NCBI RefSeq assembly: GCF_900103265.1
Contig: NZ_FMWX01000007.1
Span: forward strand, 62,001 to 126,000
Direction of reading: 5' to 3'
DNA: 64,000 bases
From: Sphingomonas sp. NFR15
GTDB taxonomy: Bacteria; Pseudomonadota; Alphaproteobacteria; Sphingomonadales; Sphingomonadaceae
The position numbers and the translations under genes were made by a program. The notes beneath the pieces were generated by a model. It searched no databases, was not told where the DNA came from, and saw only the letters and a program-made list of their open reading frames with translations. Of this stretch, positions 60,926 to 64,000 are shown piece by piece. Position 1 is the stretch's first letter. Each line of letters starts with the position of its first letter.

Positions 60926-62745
60926 ACACGATCCCGGTCTTCAAGGCGGATTGGGAACCGAAGTTGTGGCGGACGATGGCGGTCGCCAGCGCGCTATCGG
61001 GCGCGCTCGTGCTGCTCGCGGTGGTGTTCGGAGTCGAATACAACCACTCGACCGCGACCTCCGCCAACGTCAATCGCACGTACCGCGAGCGGGTCGAGAT
61101 CGACGCGTTGGGGGCGGCGCTGACGGACGCCGAACTGGCGCAGCGCGGCTATATCATCACCGGCGACGCGGCATTCCTCGTGCCATACCATGCGGCACGC
61201 GCGCGCTTCGATCGCGTTGCGGAGGCGCTCGGCGAGGCGTTCCGCCGCCGGCCCGATCAGCGCGAGCGGCTGAGGCGATTGCACGCGCTCGCCGCCGCCA
61301 AGTTCGCCGCGATGGAGCGGGCCAATGCGGTGCGCGGGTCGCGGGGGCCGGCGGCGGCTGCGGCGGCGATCGGCGCCGGTGAGGAGAAGCGGCTGATGGC
61401 GGCGATCGCGCAAACACAAGGCGCGATCCTCGCCGAGCAGGGCCGCATCCTCGACACCGGGGTGACGCGGCAGCGCGCGCGCATCCTCGCCACCAAGCGC
61501 CTGATCTGGGGACTGGTGCTGACGATGACGGTGAGCACGTTCGCGCTCGGATATCTGTTCTGGCGGACGCGGCGGCGCAACCACGCGCTGACGCTGAAGG
61601 CGGTGCGCTTCGGAACCCGGCAGAATGCGATCTTCGCCGCCGCGCAGGACGCGATCGTGCTGCTCAACCCCGACGGCGGCATCGAGATGGTCAATCCGGC
61701 GGCGGAGCATCTGTTCGGCTATCCGGCAAACGCGCTATTGCACCGCGACGTGGCGTTGTTGGCCGATCTCGCGCCGGGCGACGGCGCGTTCCTCGACCGG
61801 ATCGGCTATCGCTCCACCGGGCTGGCGAACCCGTTCCGCACGAATCTGCACGCGCGGCGGCGGGACGGCGCGGTGCTGCCGATCGAAGTCTCGCTCGGCG
61901 CGATGGACCTGCCGGACGGGGTGCATATCGTCGCCGCGTTCCGCGACGTGACCGAACGCGAACGCGCCGAGGATCTGCGCCGCCGGTTCCTTTCCACCGT
62001 CAGCCACGAGTTGCGCACGCCGCTCACGTCGATCGTCGGCGCGCTCGGGCTGCTGCGCGGCGACGCGGTCTCCGGCTTGCACGGCGACGTGCGCCGGCTG
62101 GTGGTGATCGCCGAAAGCAACGCGGTCCGGCTGATCCGTCTGGTCAACGACCTGCTCGATATCGAAAAGCTGGAGGCGGGCGCGATGCGCTTCGATTTCC
62201 AGATGCTCGATCTGCGGTCAGCGATGCGCGAGGCCGCCGAAACGATGCGCGGTCTCGCCGAGACACGCGGGATCGTGCTGCGCATGGAGGCGGGCGACAC
62301 GCCGGTGATGGTGCGCGGCGATAGCGGACGGCTGGTGCAGGTGGCGAGCAACCTGCTCTCCAACGCGGTTCGCTTTTCGCGCGACGGCGGCGTGGTGACG
62401 CTGTCGCTGCACGCCGCATCCGGCCGCGCCACCGTGTCGGTGCAGGACCACGGGCCGGGCATCGACCCTGAGTTGGGACGGCGACTGTTCACGCGCTTCG
62501 GACAGGGGCAGTGCCCGGCGGGCGTGTCCGCGGGCACGGGCCTCGGCTTGACCATCGCGCGCGAGATCGTCCGCGCGCATGGCGGGCGCATCTGGCACGC
62601 GCCGGCGCGGGAGGGCGCGCTGTTCTGCTTCGACCTGGCGGTGGCGGGCGCGGCGCCGGTCACGCTTGTGGAGGGCACGTTCGCCGGGAGCGGAACCGCG
62701 ACCCTCGACGTGCCGGAATCGTACAGGAGCGCGCGGACGGGATGA
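60922..62745 (+). CDS. Membrane sensor histidine kinase (CHASE3-PAS-HisKA-HATPase)
   Basis: The 607-residue kinase has two membrane helices (about 18-40 and 193-213) flanking a periplasmic CHASE3-like helical domain, a PAS domain (about 225-345, QDAIVLLNPDGGIEMVNPAAEHLFGY), a HisKA helix with STVSHELRTPLTSI (His362) and a HATPase_c domain (NLLSNAVRFS, DHGPGID, GTGLGLTIAREIV). The sensed signal is unknown. Overlaps both flanking regulators by four bases, so the three are one operon. Confidence 0.93.
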   Translation: MNTIPVFKADWEPKLWRTMAVASALSGALVLLAVVFGVEYNHSTATSANVNRTYRERVEIDALGAALTDAELAQRGYIITGDAAFLVPYHAARARFDRVAEALGEAFRRRPDQRERLRRLHALAAAKFAAMERANAVRGSRGPAAAAAAIGAGEEKRLMAAIAQTQGAILAEQGRILDTGVTRQRARILATKRLIWGLVLTMTVSTFALGYLFWRTRRRNHALTLKAVRFGTRQNAIFAAAQDAIVLLNPDGGIEMVNPAAEHLFGYPANALLHRDVALLADLAPGDGAFLDRIGYRSTGLANPFRTNLHARRRDGAVLPIEVSLGAMDLPDGVHIVAAFRDVTERERAEDLRRRFLSTVSHELRTPLTSIVGALGLLRGDAVSGLHGDVRRLVVIAESNAVRLIRLVNDLLDIEKLEAGAMRFDFQMLDLRSAMREAAETMRGLAETRGIVLRMEAGDTPVMVRGDSGRLVQVASNLLSNAVRFSRDGGVVTLSLHAASGRATVSVQDHGPGIDPELGRRLFTRFGQGQCPAGVSAGTGLGLTIAREIVRAHGGRIWHAPAREGALFCFDLAVAGAAPVTLVEGTFAGSGTATLDVPESYRSARTG

Positions 62746-63161
62746 AGATCCTCTACGTCGATGACGAACCCGATATCCGCACCATCGTCGGCATGGCGCT
62801 GCGGCTCGACGCCGGTCTCGACGTGCGGATGGCCGAATCGGGGCCGGACGCGCTGCGGCTGCTCGACGCGGGCGGGTGGACGCCCGATTTCGCGCTGATC
62901 GACATGATGATGCCGGGGATGTCGGGCGGCGGGCTGTTGGCGGCGCTGCGGCGGCGCGCCGGGCTGGCGGCGTTGCCCGCGCTGTTCGTCACCGCGAGCG
63001 CGCGGCGCGACGATATCCGCGCCTGGCTCGACCTCGGTGCCGATGGCGTGCTTACCAAGCCGTTCGATCCGATGACGCTCGCGACCGTCGTGCGCGGGCG
63101 ATATGCCGAAATCATCTCGAAGCGTACCAAAACGGTTAAAAACCTCTGTCCTACAGCGTGA
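62742..63161 (+). CDS. Single-domain response regulator
   Basis: The 139-residue protein is a lone CheY-like receiver: YVDDEPDIRT, phospho-acceptor Asp54 in FALIDMMMPGMSG, VTASARRDD and Lys in DGVLTKPFDPM. It has no output domain, so it is a shuttle, a phosphate sink or a protein-binding switch. The end KRTKTVKNLCPTA is polar. It follows the kinase by ATGA overlap. Confidence 0.93.
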   Translation: MKILYVDDEPDIRTIVGMALRLDAGLDVRMAESGPDALRLLDAGGWTPDFALIDMMMPGMSGGGLLAALRRRAGLAALPALFVTASARRDDIRAWLDLGADGVLTKPFDPMTLATVVRGRYAEIISKRTKTVKNLCPTA

Positions 63162-63230
63162 CGCTCGGTTTAAGAGAATCGTCATGATGGCAAACCGCGC
63201 CCGGCGGGGAGCGAGGATGGGAGGGCGGCG

Positions 63231-63665
63231 ATGGACGAAATGGCGAGCACGGGCCGGCGCGACGCCGGCTGGGGTGCGGCGGCGCGGACCGCGTTTCTCG
63301 ACACGTTGGCGCTGAGCGGCGACGTGGCACGATCGGCCGAGGCAGCGGGGCGGACGCACGCTTCGGCCTACGCGCTGCGGCGGCACGATCCGGCCTTCGC
63401 TGACGCGTGGGAGGAGGCGTTGAACGCGGCCTATGCGCGGATCGAGGACGAATTGCTGGCGCGTGCGGTCGATCCGCGCGCGCGCGAAGGCGATGCGTTC
63501 GATCAGGCCCTGGCGCTCAAGATGCTCGCGCGCCACGAGACCCGGCGCGCACGGCCGAACGCCCCGCGCGAGGCGGTGCCACGCGCGGCTTCGATGGAGG
63601 AGGTCGAACAGGCGCTGCTGGGCAAGCTCGCGGCGTTCGCTAAACGGCTGCCGGCGAAGACATGA
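63231..63665 (+). CDS. Small-terminase-like protein of a gene transfer agent/prophage module
   Basis: The 144-residue protein has an N-terminal helix-turn-helix-like region (FLDTLALSGDVARSAEAAGRTHASAYALRRHDPAF) of the kind used by small terminase subunits and RcGTA-type gp1, then a helical middle (EEALNAAYARIEDELLARAVD). The overlap with the terminase gene (ATGA) fixes the role by context. Start within the first few codons is uncertain (63231 or 63243). Confidence 0.72.
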   Translation: MDEMASTGRRDAGWGAAARTAFLDTLALSGDVARSAEAAGRTHASAYALRRHDPAFADAWEEALNAAYARIEDELLARAVDPRAREGDAFDQALALKMLARHETRRARPNAPREAVPRAASMEEVEQALLGKLAAFAKRLPAKT

Positions 63666-64000
63666 CCGAAGCGACGGTGGTCGAGTTGCTGGCGACGCTC
63701 GCGTCGCTGCCGCCCGACGAACAGGCGGAGGTGATCCACAGTCTCGACGCTCCCGTCAAATATACGCTGGCGCGGACCTGGGCGCTGTGCGCGCATAAGG
63801 GCCAGTATCGCCCGGAAGGGGATTGGCGGGTGTGGCTGATCCGCGCCGGGCGCGGCTTCGGCAAGACGCGGGCCGGGGCGGAATGGGTCAGTCAGATCGC
63901 GCGTGATCTGCCGGGCGCGCGGATCGCGCTGGTCGGCGCGACGATCGAGGATGTGACGCGCGTGATGGTCGAGGGCGACAGCGGCATCCTGTCGGTGGCG
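63662..64000 (+). CDS. Large terminase subunit, 3' partial
   Basis: ATG 63662 opens a frame that runs to the end of the window (113 codons). It has the Walker A-like block LIRAGRGFGKTRAGAEWV (about 72-89), an adenine-motif region before it and ARIALVGATIEDVTRVMVEG, typical of the ATPase domain of large terminases, in particular the GTA type. It should pump DNA into capsids. Only the beginning is in view. Confidence 0.9.
   Translation, partial: MTEATVVELLATLASLPPDEQAEVIHSLDAPVKYTLARTWALCAHKGQYRPEGDWRVWLIRAGRGFGKTRAGAEWVSQIARDLPGARIALVGATIEDVTRVMVEGDSGILSVA

Overview
The window is a 64-kb stretch of a high-GC alphaproteobacterial chromosome, most probably from Sphingomonadales (Sphingomonas or a close relative). 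The support is indirect: the Shemin-type 5-aminolevulinate synthase, the rpiB-glyA-nrdR-trmJ gene order, betaine-lipid genes btaAB, a DUF2171/SWFGD stress-type protein, a gene-transfer-agent-like terminase start, many GTGA/ATGA overlapping gene junctions, and several families of dispersed palindromic repeats of the kind found in this order. Coding density is very high. No gap between genes exceeds about 300 bases, and most of the larger gaps hold repeats, hairpins or regulatory sites.

Layout. 1-9 kb: partial PAP2 phosphatase; a GIY-YIG/TrmJ fusion followed upstream by nrdR, glyA and rpiB (minus strand); an ECF sigma, anti-sigma and fasciclin set; btaA-btaB behind a terminator and a candidate Pho box; a Uma2 protein. 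9-24 kb: tandem repeat array, a 26-residue membrane peptide, hemA with a candidate FNR box, murI, plsY-dprA, a membrane-bound LuxR/DUF4019 regulator bracketed by inverted repeats, an M13 protease, gor, a lipoprotein, a Rieske protein, a glycosyltransferase, lepB-rnc and pgi. 24-29 kb: VapBC, a bifunctional Rel/Spo enzyme, an SDR, a DUF2171 protein and tRNA-Ala(CGC).

29-40 kb is a divergent sugar-acid catabolic cluster. The minus arm has an IlvD/Edd dehydratase, a ketoglutarate-semialdehyde dehydrogenase, an AraD1/FAH-family dehydratase, an arabinose/galactose 1-dehydrogenase and a FadR-type regulator. The plus arm has a FucP-like symporter, an SMP-30 lactonase, DgoK and DgoA. Together they could oxidise L-arabinose/D-xylose to 2-oxoglutarate and D-galactose to pyruvate plus glyceraldehyde-3-phosphate. 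A ParDE module with an apparently leaderless promoter follows.

40-53 kb: thiC under a TPP riboswitch, two ferritin-like paralogues with eroded ligand motifs, a MipA/OmpV protein, an SDR, a quaternary-amine/ergothioneine-type ABC transporter with a permease-binding-protein fusion, ubiG, lysC, a YjbQ protein and a nitronate monooxygenase. 53-58 kb: the complete ybgC-tolQ-tolR-tolA-tolB-pal envelope operon, ended by a strong terminator. 58-64 kb: an SPFH/ribbon-helix-helix/membrane operon, a four-gene phosphorelay candidate (degenerate receiver-Hpt, NarL-type regulator, CHASE3-PAS kinase, single-domain receiver), and the first two genes of a gene-transfer-agent or prophage packaging module that runs off the window.
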